From: Ignavibacteria bacterium UBA6688
GTDB lineage: Bacteria > Bacteroidota > Ignavibacteria > UBA10030
Reading direction: 5' to 3'
DNA length: 5,117 nucleotides
Assembly (NCBI GenBank): GCA_002454845.1
Contig: DKJQ01000284.1
Coordinates: 1 to 5,117 of the forward strand
Positions 1 through 5,117 of this stretch are shown here, in pieces. Numbering within the stretch: the stretch's first letter is position 1; every line of letters starts with the position of its first letter. A program made the translations under genes and the position numbers. The notes below the pieces were generated by a model that saw only the letters and a list, made by a program, of their open reading frames with translations, was not told the origin of the DNA and made no database searches.

Positions 1-69
1 GTGTATCAACGCACCGATGGAAACAAGATCAAGAGCGGCTTCCTTGCGGATGGTCAAACCGGTACTCAT
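1..69 (-). CDS. N-terminal fragment of a probable PfkB-family sugar kinase (perhaps 2-keto-3-deoxygluconate kinase), cut by window edge
   Basis: Only the first 23 codons are present; the frame is open to the window edge. The ATG at 69-67 has a good Shine-Dalgarno sequence (AAAGGA, plus-strand 80-85) ten bases upstream, which is the main support for a real gene. After about a dozen residues the peptide reads LDLVSIGALIH, which fits the first beta strand and substrate-side loop of PfkB/ribokinase-family kinases (the usual pattern is D-V-V/L-x-x-G-E/A-L). The gene follows the other four on the same strand after a 193-base gap, so it is either the distal gene of the operon or has its own promoter. 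In a fructuronate/mannonate cluster the expected member of this family would phosphorylate 2-keto-3-deoxygluconate ahead of the KDPG aldolase step. That substrate is inferred from context only. Family membership rests on a short segment, and the catalytic C-terminal half cannot be seen. Confidence 0.55.
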   Translation of the reverse strand, partial: MSTGLTIRKEAALDLVSIGALIH

Positions 70-79
70 AGCCTGGTAA

Positions 80-85
80 TCCTTT
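80..85 (-). promoter_or_regulatory. Ribosome binding site of the partial kinase gene
   Basis: AAAGGA on the minus strand, ten bases before the ATG at 69-67. It decides the start of the truncated gene and separates it from the other open frames crossing this stretch. Confidence 0.6.
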
Positions 86-102
86 CTTTCGAAAATAGTA
101 AA

Positions 103-168
103 CGCTCACCCACGAAACACACAAAAACACCCGAAATATGTTTTTTGCCCCTTTCGTGTAATTCGTAC
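103..168. repeat. Imperfect inverted repeat of a TTTCGTG-rich motif
   Basis: The minus strand over about 103-120 reads TTTTTGTGTGTTTCGTGG and the plus strand over about 151-168 reads CTTTCGTGTAATTCGTAC. Twelve of 18 positions agree, so the two arms face each other across a short AT-rich spacer. The arms resemble TTTCGTGT-type intergenic repeats that I recall from Ignavibacteria/Bacteroidota-like genomes; this is a resemblance from memory. The element lies between the LarA-like gene and the kinase start and could affect kinase expression. Confidence 0.35.
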
Positions 169-171
169 CTG

Positions 172-192
172 CCCGGCTTGTTTTTGGCCGGG
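172..192. other. GC-rich stem-loop in the gap after the LarA-like gene
   Basis: CCCGGC (172-177) pairs perfectly with GCCGGG (187-192) around a nine-base loop. On the minus strand it lies about 70 bases past the LarA-like stop codon, so the transcript could fold here. No U-tract follows on either strand, so I do not call it an intrinsic terminator. It may act as an RNA processing or stabilising structure between the operon body and the kinase. Confidence 0.4.
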
Positions 193-262
193 GTATTTGG
201 TGGGACTTCTGCAAAAGTGACCGAACAGAAACGAAAAATAGAGAGATCAAGATGAGACGACT

Positions 263-1528
263 TTACAAACTGTTCTGCAACCGGTAGAGTACCTGCCCGG
301 CGTTCTCGACGACCAGAACGTCACCATTCTGCGTTTCCCGCCACTCGTCGAGATTGATGGAGCGGTAGTCCCGGAAGCCAAGATTCACACTCCGGCACGA
401 CTCCTCAGAGATTGTGGAAGCGAGCGTAACCCTGATGCGTGGCCGCTCCACTCCTCCTTCGTATCTTCCATCCCCCCGTACATTGGTCGAGTGCGCGAGG
501 ATCAGTTTGGGTTCCTTTGAAAACCGCTCCCATTGCTTTGTGAAATATTCCAGCACGTGGTACCCCAGGCGCCGGATGAGAGGACCGTGGACGAAGGAAA
601 ACTCCCGGATCTGCGGACCGTAAATGATCAACTCACCTCCATCGGCAACAACGGGCTCCAGCTTGTACATCGCCTTTCCGCCGACCCAAAGTTCTTCGTA
701 CATAGAGGGGGTGATCGCCAGGATGGTCCGGTAGGGTTGCTGAACATACTGAATGTGGAGTTTCGCGGAATAGTCGGCAGCGCGGGACCACGCCTCCTTC
801 GGCTCCCCCACAAACAGACACATCGGCTGGTCCTGATCGTTCACGGCATAGGCGACGCAATCCCGCGGCGTGTCGAGAAACTCCACTGCCCTGTCAATAA
901 CTCGGCGTGTGAGGGTATCCTTGACCCCGTTCACGGCCGTGTTCGTAATCGTTGCAGCAAGCCAGTGGAACGTTTCGACCACTTCCAGACCGGCAATACC
1001 GGGGAAGAAGTACTTGTTCCCCCCGGCAAACCCCATAGCCTCATGAGGTACCACCGGGGTAATCAGGAGGATGTGATCGTACTCCACTGCCTTGCGGTTG
1101 ATCGTCACATCGATGGGGGTCGAGAAGACCCCGTTTGTCAACGCCAGGATCTCTTCCGCCGAAAGCCTGCCGATGGTGACAAGTTCGGGGAGGTTCCAAT
1201 GTTCGTGATTGAAAAACCGGACGCGCGAATATTTCTCACGGTGTTCTTCGATGGTGATCCCAAGGTGACGGTAGATACGCTCCATTTCCATCGGGGCGTG
1301 CGTTCCGGTGGCAATGAGAAAATCGAGGGCCGATGTTCGCGCAAGAAGAAGATCGCAGACGATCCGGAAAAACAGTCCGATCTTGGCATGCCGTGTGTGG
1401 TCCGGGATCAGCACCAGCACTTTCTTCCCATCCAGCGGAATCTGTGAAAACGCTGTGGCGCAGATCTCGCGTACCTTGAGGTCATCCAGGGCTTGTTCGA
1501 AGGAACCCTTTCCCACGACGGAACTCAA
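263..1528 (-). CDS. LarA-superfamily (nickel-pincer) 2-hydroxyacid racemase/epimerase homologue
   Basis: A 421-residue protein of the lactate racemase LarA superfamily, whose members invert the C2 carbon of 2-hydroxy acids using a nickel-pincer nucleotide covalently bound to a lysine. The family's residues appear in order: D43 and R46 in PDHTR, H77 in ATGTH, the H162 to K172 stretch (H-E-A-M-G-F-A-G-G-N-K) with the likely cofactor-binding K172, and H188. The H-to-K spacing of 10 and the K-to-H spacing of 16 match my recollection of the Lactobacillus plantarum enzyme, so an active, cofactor-loaded enzyme is expected. The start is TTG at 1528-1526, preceded by AAAGGAG ten bases upstream and overlapping the upstream TGA as TTGA, which implies translational coupling. 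Known homologues act on lactate, malate, phenyllactate, hydroxyglutarate or gluconate. Beside a mannonate-forming SDR, an aldonate C2 epimerase (for example mannonate/gluconate) is my inference. The cofactor genes larB, larC and larE are not in the window. The family call is firm; the substrate is open. Confidence 0.88.
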   Translation of the reverse strand: MSSVVGKGSFEQALDDLKVREICATAFSQIPLDGKKVLVLIPDHTRHAKIGLFFRIVCDLLLARTSALDFLIATGTHAPMEMERIYRHLGITIEEHREKYSRVRFFNHEHWNLPELVTIGRLSAEEILALTNGVFSTPIDVTINRKAVEYDHILLITPVVPHEAMGFAGGNKYFFPGIAGLEVVETFHWLAATITNTAVNGVKDTLTRRVIDRAVEFLDTPRDCVAYAVNDQDQPMCLFVGEPKEAWSRAADYSAKLHIQYVQQPYRTILAITPSMYEELWVGGKAMYKLEPVVADGGELIIYGPQIREFSFVHGPLIRRLGYHVLEYFTKQWERFSKEPKLILAHSTNVRGDGRYEGGVERPRIRVTLASTISEESCRSVNLGFRDYRSINLDEWRETQNGDVLVVENAGQVLYRLQNSL

Positions 1529-2706
1529 GATCGTTCTTCTCCTTTCACGGCAACCGCAAAACCAAGTTTCTCCAACGCCTCCCGGGATTTGCTCTGACCC
1601 CGGGTCAGCAGGACGGTGCGGTGTGCAAATTCCCTCCGAACCCTGTATCCGGCACGGAGTTGCATGAAATATGCCCCCCGCTCACTTTGGTTCTTCATTT
1701 CGATTTTTCTCAGAAACGTATCGTCCAGTTCGATATCATACGCATACTGGACCGCGCACCGCACAATATGCTCAGGGTCGGAAAGCGTCGCCGGGATCTC
1801 GATTCCCGGCAGATCGCCTGTTGGGTATCCAGCAGGGGGACTCCCGTCTGCCGGCAGCTTGAGAAACCCGCACGCCTCCTCATAGACCATCCTCACCGCA
1901 TTCAACTTTCCGTCCAACGAGTACCCGGCAATATGGGGAGTGCCGAGCGTTACTCTCGTCAGCAAGTCGGTATCGATCTCCGGTTCCTGTTCCCAGACGT
2001 CCAGTACGGCGCCGGCGAGGTGGTTTGAAACAAGGGCATGTTTAAGAGCCGAAGTTTCCACCACGGATCCACGCGAAGTATTGAGAAGCACGGAGGCGGG
2101 TTTCATCCTCCGAATTCGCTGCTCGCCGAACAGATGATGTGTTGCGTCGGCCCCCGATTTCGTCAGCGGTACGTGGAGCGTTACAAAATCAGCCTCCATC
2201 AACCGATCCAGCGGCAGAAACTTCGCTTCACCGGTTTGCCGCGCCAACGGGGGATCGTTCAGCAATAGTACCATCCCCAAAGCTTCCCCGACCAGGGCAA
2301 CCTTGCTCCCGACGTTCCCCACACCGACGACACCCAGGCTTTTCCCCTTCAACGATGTCCGTTTACGATACGACCACGTGAGAAGTGCGGCTGCAACGTA
2401 CTCCGCTACGGAGGTGGAGTTGCTCCCTGGGGCACTCGCGAAGGCGATCCCCTTCTTGCGAAGATAGTCGAGGTCGATATGGTCGGTCCCGATGGTCACC
2501 GTCCCGACAAACCGGACGCGGCTCCCCTCCAGCAATTCCTTGCCCACCTGTGTCTCAGAACGAACGATCAGGAGATCCGCATCCCGGACCGTTTCCCGGT
2601 TCACCTCCTTTGTCCCATAGGCAAGCACCTCGCCGAAACGGGAAAACGTCTCGACAACACCGGGAGTGTTCTTGTTGACGACAATCTTGAGGCCCGGAGC
2701 GTTCAT
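1525..2706 (-). CDS. pdxB: PdxB-type D-2-hydroxyacid dehydrogenase (4-phosphoerythronate dehydrogenase family)
   Basis: A 393-residue NAD-dependent D-2-hydroxyacid dehydrogenase that resembles PdxB along its whole length. PdxB oxidises 4-phospho-D-erythronate at C2 in vitamin B6 synthesis. The N-terminal half shows the PdxB-like GTDHID and APGSN segments. The Rossmann glycine motif GVVGVGNVG spans residues 125-133, with D151 ending the second strand. The catalytic Arg-Glu-His set is R212 (SRGSVV), E241 (in WEQEPE) and H258 (TPHIAGY). These sit at a constant offset of 4 from R208, E237 and H254 of the E. coli enzyme. The C-terminal region after about residue 305 (YAYDIELDD, then LRK and RREF) matches the PdxB-specific dimerisation domain, which plain 2-ketoacid reductases lack. 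The ATG at 2706 overlaps the SDR stop as ATGA. Setting is odd: the flanking genes are for sugar-acid breakdown, not B6 synthesis. It may serve B6 synthesis or oxidise an aldonate at C2. The family is secure; the physiological substrate is not. Confidence 0.85.
   Translation of the reverse strand: MNAPGLKIVVNKNTPGVVETFSRFGEVLAYGTKEVNRETVRDADLLIVRSETQVGKELLEGSRVRFVGTVTIGTDHIDLDYLRKKGIAFASAPGSNSTSVAEYVAAALLTWSYRKRTSLKGKSLGVVGVGNVGSKVALVGEALGMVLLLNDPPLARQTGEAKFLPLDRLMEADFVTLHVPLTKSGADATHHLFGEQRIRRMKPASVLLNTSRGSVVETSALKHALVSNHLAGAVLDVWEQEPEIDTDLLTRVTLGTPHIAGYSLDGKLNAVRMVYEEACGFLKLPADGSPPAGYPTGDLPGIEIPATLSDPEHIVRCAVQYAYDIELDDTFLRKIEMKNQSERGAYFMQLRAGYRVRREFAHRTVLLTRGQSKSREALEKLGFAVAVKGEERS
1539..1545 (-). 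promoter_or_regulatory. Ribosome binding site fixing the TTG start of the LarA-like gene
   Basis: AAAGGAG on the minus strand inside the last codons of the PdxB-like gene, ten bases before the TTG at 1528-1526. Its spacing favours this TTG over the downstream GTG at codon 5. The site lets ribosomes finishing PdxB restart at once. Confidence 0.6.
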
Positions 2707-3530
2707 ACACCGAACGAAGCGGAAAATCCGCCATCGACGGGAACAACGATGCCCGTGACGAATTTGGAGCCGGGGGAAAGGAGCCAGGCGAGGGTGGTGA
2801 CCAGATCCTCGGGCTTGCCGAACCTGCCCAGGGGGGTATGATCAATAATCTTCTTGCCACGGTCAGTGAGAGCGCCGGTTTCCCGGTCCGTCAGGAGGAA
2901 ACGATTCTGCTCGGTCAGGAAAAACCCCGGTGCCATGGCATTGACGCGGATATTCGGCGAGTATTCCTGCGCCATATGCACGGCAAGCCACTGCGTGAAA
3001 TTACTGACCGCGGCTTTTGCAGCGGAGTACCCGACGACACGTGTCAACGGATGAACCGCGCTCATGGAAGAAATATTCAGAATCACCCCCTCCTTGCGAT
3101 CGGCAAAGTACTTTCCGTACACCTGACAGGGAAGAATCGTCCCGAGGAGGTTCAGGTCCATGACGGAGCGAAGCGCTTCCTCCGGTAGTTGAAAAAACGG
3201 CTGTTGGGGATTCGTAGTTGCCCTCGGGTCGTTCCCTCCGGCTCCGTTGATCAGCCCGTCGATTTGACCGAACGTCTTCAGGACAGTCCCGAGGGACGCC
3301 TTGAGACCCTCCATATCGAGCACGTCGCATTCCACAGCGAGGGCCTTGGATGCATCGGCGTGAAGATCCTGGAAGAGTTGGGAGGCTCTCTCTTTTTTCC
3401 GGCTGAGGAGGGCAACCGTTGCGCCCCAGGCAAGGAGTGACTGAACGATCGTCCTGCCAAGGACTCCGGTCCCTCCCGTCATGACAAAGATCCGGCCCTG
3501 AAAATTGTGTAACTCAGAAATCGGTTTCAC
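2703..3530 (-). CDS. uxuB: SDR-family D-mannonate oxidoreductase (fructuronate reductase)
   Basis: A 275-residue classical short-chain dehydrogenase. The cofactor motif TGGTGVLG is at 18-25, the acidic D69 follows strand 3, NGAGG is at 95-99, N127 is in helix 4, and the catalytic set is S155, Y168 and K172 (YSAAK). The segment APGFFLTEQNRFLL at 200-213 is characteristic, as I recall it, of the SDR-type mannonate oxidoreductases such as Bacillus YjmF. These differ from the long-chain dehydrogenase UxuB of E. coli. The reaction would be reduction of D-fructuronate to D-mannonate. S43-R44-K45 after the second strand hints at NADPH preference, but this is inference. The start is GTG at 3530-3528, with GAGGA about ten bases upstream; 77 bases separate it from the epimerase stop, and the 3' end overlaps the PdxB-like gene by 4 bases. 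Following an epimerase that makes fructuronate supports the substrate call. Other polyol or gluconate 5-dehydrogenase roles in this family cannot be excluded. Confidence 0.8.
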   Translation of the reverse strand: MKPISELHNFQGRIFVMTGGTGVLGRTIVQSLLAWGATVALLSRKKERASQLFQDLHADASKALAVECDVLDMEGLKASLGTVLKTFGQIDGLINGAGGNDPRATTNPQQPFFQLPEEALRSVMDLNLLGTILPCQVYGKYFADRKEGVILNISSMSAVHPLTRVVGYSAAKAAVSNFTQWLAVHMAQEYSPNIRVNAMAPGFFLTEQNRFLLTDRETGALTDRGKKIIDHTPLGRFGKPEDLVTTLAWLLSPGSKFVTGIVVPVDGGFSASFGV

Positions 3531-3565
3531 CCTGATCTTTTCCTCGTTTCATTATTCTGTGGAAC

Positions 3566-3616
3566 GGCGGAGGGAACTCCATCCGCCCGGGCATCCGCAT
3601 TCCCGGGTCAGGTTCC
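3566..3616. other. Overlapping, mutually exclusive stem-loops between the epimerase and SDR genes
   Basis: Two perfect six-base stems compete. GGCGGA (3566-3571) pairs with TCCGCC (3582-3587). CCCGGG (3586-3591) pairs with CCCGGG (3602-3607), and this fold can be extended outward by GGAAC (3573-3577) with GTTCC (3612-3616). They share bases 3586-3587, so only one can form at a time. No U-tract follows, so this is not a terminator. The place, just after the epimerase stop and before the SDR ribosome binding site, would suit mRNA processing or differential stability. Confidence 0.4.
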
Positions 3617-4915
3617 GACGTGATCTGCAGGCCGGCCGGCGTCCGGGACAGCCTGACGGGTCGGTGTCGGTCCGACAAACAGCGGTAAGACATGTCGCTG
3701 GAACATGTTCAGTTTCACGTTGGATTCTATAACCGATCGATATTCCCGCAAAAGCGTTTTGTAGCGTTCTCCCATTTCTGCGGCAATCCGGAAACTCACA
3801 TGAACCAGTTGCCGGAAATGCAGGTTGTATCCGGGTGACGATTGGTTGTGCTGTAACGCTTCAACGTAGTCCCCGGCACTCCACTTTGCAACCTGGCCCG
3901 GTGAGGGGAGCTTGCTTTTATCAATTTCGATCACCGACAGATACGGCTTGCACAATTCATCATACCGGTTCACCGCCTGGCCGTAGAGCTCTTTCGCAAG
4001 AGCGAGCCCGTCTCCTCCGGCCGCAGCCAGCCCGATCACTTCTTCGAGCCAGGTTGTGCCGGCGGTCTTCAGGTGGAGGCCTGCATCGAACTTCTGAATT
4101 GCCCGGTGCATGAGAGGATACAGGGAGAATTTATCGCTGCCGGAATGGACGCTCAGTTTCAGGTTGCGGGGAAGTTTGAAGGTCTGCACCGCGAAGGCGA
4201 TGACCGCCAGGTCGTCCTCGAATTCTTTTGCAAACTGTTCCTTTTCTCCCACATAATCGATCCCTTTGAGGAACGAGCCGGTAAACTTGGGAGCGATCGT
4301 TTGAATCGGAATACCTTCGCGGGAGATCGCAGCAAGAATGAACAGGAGCTCACCCGGGGTTTGCGGCGCGCTCGATTCGTCGACTGATACTTCCGGGACG
4401 AAAGCTCCGCTTCCTTTTTTCTGCGCGATGTGCCGGTACACTCTCCCTGCCTCCGCCATCGCCGCAAGATATTTCTGAGCCACAGACTCCAGAAGTCCGG
4501 TCGTTACGACGATCGGCGCCGAAAGTCCCGGTATGGTGAGCGTCCCCGTGAACGGCTCCATGGCTTTCATAAACACGGCCACCGACTCGGGTGGAGAAGG
4601 TTTTCCAATATAGTCCGCAACATCGATCGTGAAAAAGTCAGAGCAATCCAGGAAGCGGTCCACCGTGGCAAGCCCGATATGATCGGCGTCGACATAATAC
4701 GAGTGCTTCCAGCCACACCGTTGGACCGACTCCTCTGCTTCTTTGCGCGCGTCTTGCGGATTGGTGCCGATAATCGAATGTTCACGGTTCGATTTGTTCC
4801 AGACCGGGACCACCCGGACCCCCAATGCCTCCGCCTCCTGGAGCGCCCGCACCTGGGCCTCCCCCTCCATGCCGAACCTGTCACCAACCCCTATTGAATA
4901 TTTCTCGAGTTCCAT
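3608..4915 (-). CDS. uxaE: Tagaturonate/fructuronate epimerase UxaE
   Basis: A 435-residue protein from the ATG at 4915, of the UxaE family first described in Thermotoga maritima. It interconverts D-tagaturonate and D-fructuronate, so galacturonate can enter the fructuronate-mannonate route. Counting from the chosen start, family blocks in order are: SIGVGDRFG (7-15), YVDADH (74-79), SVDES (177-181), FTGSFLKGIDYVG (211-223), SVHSGSDKF (255-263), HLKTAGT (281-287) and RQLVHVSF (368-375). The conserved Asp, His, Glu and Lys residues are the likely metal and substrate ligands. The protein lacks the extra N-terminal region of roughly 80-100 residues that I recall in the Thermotoga enzyme, so it belongs to a shorter subgroup. 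The frame stays open to a GTG at 4981, which would give 457 residues. I prefer the ATG because the extra 22 codons read through a degenerate intergenic repeat and the family similarity begins right after the ATG. No Shine-Dalgarno sequence sits directly before the ATG. It is the first gene of the cluster. Confidence 0.85.
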   Translation of the reverse strand: MELEKYSIGVGDRFGMEGEAQVRALQEAEALGVRVVPVWNKSNREHSIIGTNPQDARKEAEESVQRCGWKHSYYVDADHIGLATVDRFLDCSDFFTIDVADYIGKPSPPESVAVFMKAMEPFTGTLTIPGLSAPIVVTTGLLESVAQKYLAAMAEAGRVYRHIAQKKGSGAFVPEVSVDESSAPQTPGELLFILAAISREGIPIQTIAPKFTGSFLKGIDYVGEKEQFAKEFEDDLAVIAFAVQTFKLPRNLKLSVHSGSDKFSLYPLMHRAIQKFDAGLHLKTAGTTWLEEVIGLAAAGGDGLALAKELYGQAVNRYDELCKPYLSVIEIDKSKLPSPGQVAKWSAGDYVEALQHNQSSPGYNLHFRQLVHVSFRIAAEMGERYKTLLREYRSVIESNVKLNMFQRHVLPLFVGPTPTRQAVPDAGRPADHVGT

Positions 4916-4917
4916 AG

Positions 4918-4941
4918 TCAAGTCGTAGTATATTTCATCAT
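4918..4941 (-). CDS. Possible seven-codon leader ORF upstream of uxaE
   Basis: On the minus strand AAGG (4949-4952) is followed, after seven bases, by ATG ATG at 4941-4936. This reads MMKYTTT and stops at TGA (4920-4918), two bases before the uxaE ATG. The spacing is good for a ribosome binding site, whereas uxaE itself has none directly upstream. The leader could deliver ribosomes to uxaE by reinitiation. It is very short and may be chance; a one-base assembly error fusing it to uxaE is also possible. Confidence 0.25.
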   Translation of the reverse strand: MMKYTTT

Positions 4942-4950
4942 TGAACAACC

Positions 4951-4992
4951 TTATTTTTTTGCCACCAAGACTCGAGGGCACAAAGCTTTCTT
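4951..4992 (-). repeat. Degenerate CTTTGTG...GGTGGCAAA intergenic repeat
   Basis: On the minus strand the stretch runs CTTTGTGCCCTCGAG then TCTTGGTGGC and an A-tract. It closely resembles the CTTTGTGCCTTCGTG / TCTTTGTGGCAAAA type of dispersed intergenic repeat I recall from Bacteroidota/Ignavibacteria-like genomes. Only one copy is in the window, so the repeat status rests on memory. It covers the alternative GTG start of uxaE and so argues that this part is leader, not coding. Confidence 0.4.
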
Positions 4993-4994
4993 AA

Positions 4995-5117
4995 GCGTGT
5001 AGATCCAAATTGTAGCACGCTCCCGAGTTTGAATCAGGCCCGGTTCCAAGTAGTCGCACGCTGTCGCGTGTTGGTAATAGACCCTTGATCCAGATGGTAG
5101 ATCGCTTGCGCGATCTT
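4995..5117. repeat. Cluster of GTAG-containing REP-like units
   Basis: Three related units lie on the plus strand, each with GTAG (5012-5015, 5050-5053, 5097-5100) preceded by a TCCA-type box and followed by CACGCT, TCGCACGCT or ATCGCT. The first and third units match at 16 of 20 positions (5002-5021 against 5087-5106). The second GTAG is followed by a hairpin with CACGC (5057-5061) and GCGTG (5066-5070). The third overlaps a perfect seven-base stem, AGATCGC (5099-5105) with GCGATCT (5110-5116). A GTAG heading a short palindrome is the layout of REP elements mobilised by RAYT (TnpA-REP) proteins. No such gene is visible, and the array runs off the window. Confidence 0.45.
5009..5014 (-). promoter_or_regulatory. 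Candidate -10 box for the uxaE operon
   Basis: TACAAT on the minus strand, about 95 bases upstream of the uxaE ATG and within the only intergenic stretch before the first gene. No good -35 hexamer is seen at 16-18 bases upstream (TGATTC is the nearest), and the box overlaps a GTAG repeat unit. This is a weak candidate only. Confidence 0.22.

Noticed and set aside
90..130. A kinase promoter with TACTAT as -10
   Set aside because: The -35 candidates are poor and at 18-19 base spacing, and the area is AT-rich repeat-like DNA, so such a hexamer is expected by chance.
172..192. Stem-loop as an intrinsic terminator of the operon
   Set aside because: No T-tract follows the stem on either strand.
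29..250. Minus-strand frame of 73 codons across the left gap
   Set aside because: It overlaps the better supported kinase start in another frame, and its sequence derives mostly from the TTTCGTG-type repeat and the stem-loop.
1..255. Plus-strand open frame of 84 codons across the left gap
   Set aside because: It runs antisense through the kinase start and then through intergenic repeat-like DNA; no domain is seen.
165..301. Exact 13-base direct repeat GTACCTGCCCGGC at 165-177 and 289-301
   Set aside because: One copy is inside the LarA-like coding end and the other in the stem-loop; a single match of this length is close to chance for a window of this size.
533..1447. A 304-codon plus-strand open frame inside the LarA-like gene
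   Set aside because: It is antisense to a gene with a complete set of family motifs, has no recognisable domain, and is rich in Arg, His and Pro in the way of GC-rich shadow frames.
2385..2841. Plus-strand open frames opposite the PdxB and SDR genes
   Set aside because: They are low-complexity Arg/Pro/Ser-rich shadows of genes on the other strand and lack ribosome binding sites or domains.

Overview
The window holds one tightly packed minus-strand gene cluster, read from right to left. It looks like a hexuronate (galacturonate/glucuronate) catabolism operon with two unusual genes inserted. In transcription order the genes are: a tagaturonate/fructuronate epimerase (UxaE type, 4915-3608); an SDR oxidoreductase of the D-mannonate oxidoreductase (fructuronate reductase) type (3530-2703); a PdxB-type 2-hydroxyacid dehydrogenase (2706-1525); a LarA-superfamily nickel-pincer racemase/epimerase homologue (1528-263); and, after a 193-base gap, the first 23 codons of what looks like a PfkB-family sugar kinase (69-1), cut by the window edge. 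No convincing gene lies on the plus strand; the long plus-strand open frames are antisense shadows.

Functional reading: UxaE would convert tagaturonate to fructuronate, and the SDR would reduce fructuronate to D-mannonate. The partial kinase could be a 2-keto-3-deoxygluconate (KDG) kinase at the end of the route. Mannonate dehydratase (UxuA), which normally links mannonate to KDG, is absent here. Its expected place is taken by the PdxB-like dehydrogenase and the LarA-like protein. These two overlap by 4 bases (TTGA), and PdxB overlaps the SDR by 4 bases (ATGA). Both families act on C2 of 2-hydroxy acids, one by oxidation and one by epimerisation. D-gluconate 2-epimerases are known among LarA homologues, and the 2-epimer of gluconate is mannonate, the expected product of the neighbouring SDR. 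A coupled C2 epimerase/dehydrogenase module for aldonates is therefore the most interesting hypothesis in the window.

Flanks: the right end (4916-5117) is intergenic. It carries three diverged units with a GTAG tetranucleotide, two of them heading short hairpins, and a degenerate copy of a CTTTGTG...GGTGGCAAA repeat that lies in the uxaE leader. The left gap (70-262) holds a GC-rich stem-loop and an imperfect inverted repeat of a TTTCGTG-rich motif just upstream of the kinase.

Organism: the DNA is moderately GC-rich, Shine-Dalgarno sequences precede several genes, and GTG and TTG starts are used. The intergenic repeats resemble ones I associate with uncultured Ignavibacteria/Bacteroidota-like (FCB) genomes, and PdxB also occurs in that group as well as in Gammaproteobacteria. 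This placement is tentative and rests on recollection, not on a search.
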